From: Planctomycetota bacterium
GTDB taxonomy: Bacteria > Planctomycetota > UBA1135 > GCA-002686595
Length of the DNA: 64,000 nt
Direction: 5' to 3'
Assembly: GCA_016714045.1 (NCBI GenBank)
Contig: JADJNY010000001.1
Span: 186,001-250,000 of the forward strand
Part shown: in pieces, positions 63,414-64,000 of the stretch
How the letters are laid out: each line of letters begins with the position of its first letter
How positions within the stretch are numbered: the stretch's first letter is position 1
The notes under the pieces: model-generated
The model's database searches: none
Told to the model about the DNA's origin: nothing
What the model saw: the letters and a program-made list of their open reading frames with translations, nothing else
Made by a program: the position numbers and the translations under genes

Positions 63414-64000
63414 CGCGCACCTCCGCCGCTCGTCGTCGGCTCGAGCGCGCGCAGGATCCACGGCGACAGGTCCGAGACCTGGAGGCCGCGCGAGGGGCAC
63501 TCGACGGAGACGTAGTAGCTGCCCGAGCGCGGCGGCGCGAAGGCCGTCTCGTAGACGCCTTCGCCCACGTGCACGGCGGTCGAGCGCACCTGCCAGCCCG
63601 TCGTGTTGAACACGAGCACCTCGAGGTCGGGGAGGCCGAGCGCCAACGCGCCGCCGTCGCGCTCTTCCGCGCGCAGGCGCACGGAGTACGTCTCGCCGAC
63701 GACCGCGGACTTGCCGTCCGTGACCGGCGTCAGCACGAGCTCGGTCGGGCGCTTCGTGCGCGCGGGGTCCGGCGCCACGCGCAGCTCGAAGCACGCGGCG
63801 ATGCGCGGCGCGTCGAGGAAGAAGACGACGTCGAGCATCCCGTGCGCCGTGAGCTCGACCTGCGTGCGATACGAGCCCGGCGTCGCCTCGCGCAGGCTGC
63901 GGTCGACGACGAGCGCCGCGCGCGGCTCCTCGCTCGATGTCTCGAAGTTGCCCATCGGAGCCGCCATGCCCTCTTTGTAGTAGTAGACGGCGCGATCTCC
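63410..64000 (-). CDS. C-terminal part of a secreted protein, first gene of the SCO set in view
   Basis: The frame is open to the right edge (no stop between 63410 and 64000), so the gene starts outside the window. An ATG at 63967 exists, but the codons before it (DRAVYYYKEGMAAPMGNF) look like part of the same protein. The visible 196 residues are beta-rich (PGSYRTQVELTAHGMLDVVFFLDAPRIAACFELRV, FNTTGWQVRSTAVHVGEGVYETAF). They resemble the C-terminal domain found after cytochrome d1-like beta-propellers beside SCO genes, which is an inference. Its stop overlaps the SCO gene start. Confidence 0.7.
   Translation of the reverse strand, partial: GDRAVYYYKEGMAAPMGNFETSSEEPRAALVVDRSLREATPGSYRTQVELTAHGMLDVVFFLDAPRIAACFELRVAPDPARTKRPTELVLTPVTDGKSAVVGETYSVRLRAEERDGGALALGLPDLEVLVFNTTGWQVRSTAVHVGEGVYETAFAPPRSGSYYVSVECPSRGLQVSDLSPWILRALEPTTSGGGAR

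Overview
The window is very GC-rich, densely coded DNA with no RNA genes, CRISPR array or complete insertion sequence that I can see. It looks like a planctomycete chromosome or metagenome bin. Four secreted proteins share a C-terminal module (a GDG segment, then CPCGN or CPCAN, then GC-NS, ending in YRNxA-FC) that I associate with planctomycetes of the Saltatorellus/Engelhardtia type. Choice-of-anchor-like secreted proteins, Cys-rich repeat arrays, HEAT fusions and YfbK-type VWA proteins behind ECF sigma factors fit the same assignment, which is an inference from family knowledge.

Layout. 1-6169 (minus) is a five-gene, translationally coupled MoxR/DUF58/BatA-type operon that runs off the left edge. 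6347-6766 is a small GAF protein. 6989-10928 (plus) is a pseudopilin cluster with two prepilins, a PilX-like protein and a HEAT-repeat protein. 11021-12421 is a LamG-type secreted protein, 12489-14933 a UvrD/PcrA helicase, and 15041-16687 a secreted beta-propeller. 17255-21672 holds a large Cys-rich repeat protein and a paralogue of its C-terminal domain. 21980-30777 holds a minimal sigma-54-type AAA+ protein, a CAP-domain protein, an SGNH hydrolase, a family 2 glycosyltransferase and a thioredoxin-fold/TPR protein. 30778-33582 is a loosely coded stretch with strong hairpins, the C-terminal stump of an NCS1 nucleobase permease, a thioredoxin-like protein and a yeast-type cytosine deaminase.

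33583-38105 (minus) is an ECF sigma factor, an anti-sigma factor fused to HEAT repeats, and an exported protein. 38350-41641 is a second Cys-rich repeat protein whose frame is broken twice. 41806-45378 has a small membrane protein, then a second ECF sigma factor with an anti-sigma-like/VWA fusion. 45458-48943 has two secreted proteins with nearly identical C-termini. 49121-50995 is an SLC13 permease. 51246-54280 is a two-gene metalloprotease/metallo-beta-lactamase-fold operon. 54305-58986 has a P-type ATPase and a divergent ABC exporter pair. 59026-64000 (minus) is a coupled set: a DsbA-like thioredoxin, a cytochrome c/periplasmic-binding fusion, a tandem SCO protein and the end of a further gene that continues off the right edge.

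Quality. Five places (about 2085, 33620, 39615, 41039 and 59090) look like single-base deletions. The one at 41039 can be proved against a near-identical repeat copy inside the same gene. They suggest residual indel errors in the assembly rather than real gene decay, and starts or ends near them should be treated with care.

No single locus is a proven new system. The most promising are the metalloprotease/MBL operon, the two ECF sigma factors with giant fused anti-sigma partners, the cytochrome c/PBP1 and tandem-SCO gene set, and the recurrent secreted C-terminal module that seems to be copied between genes.
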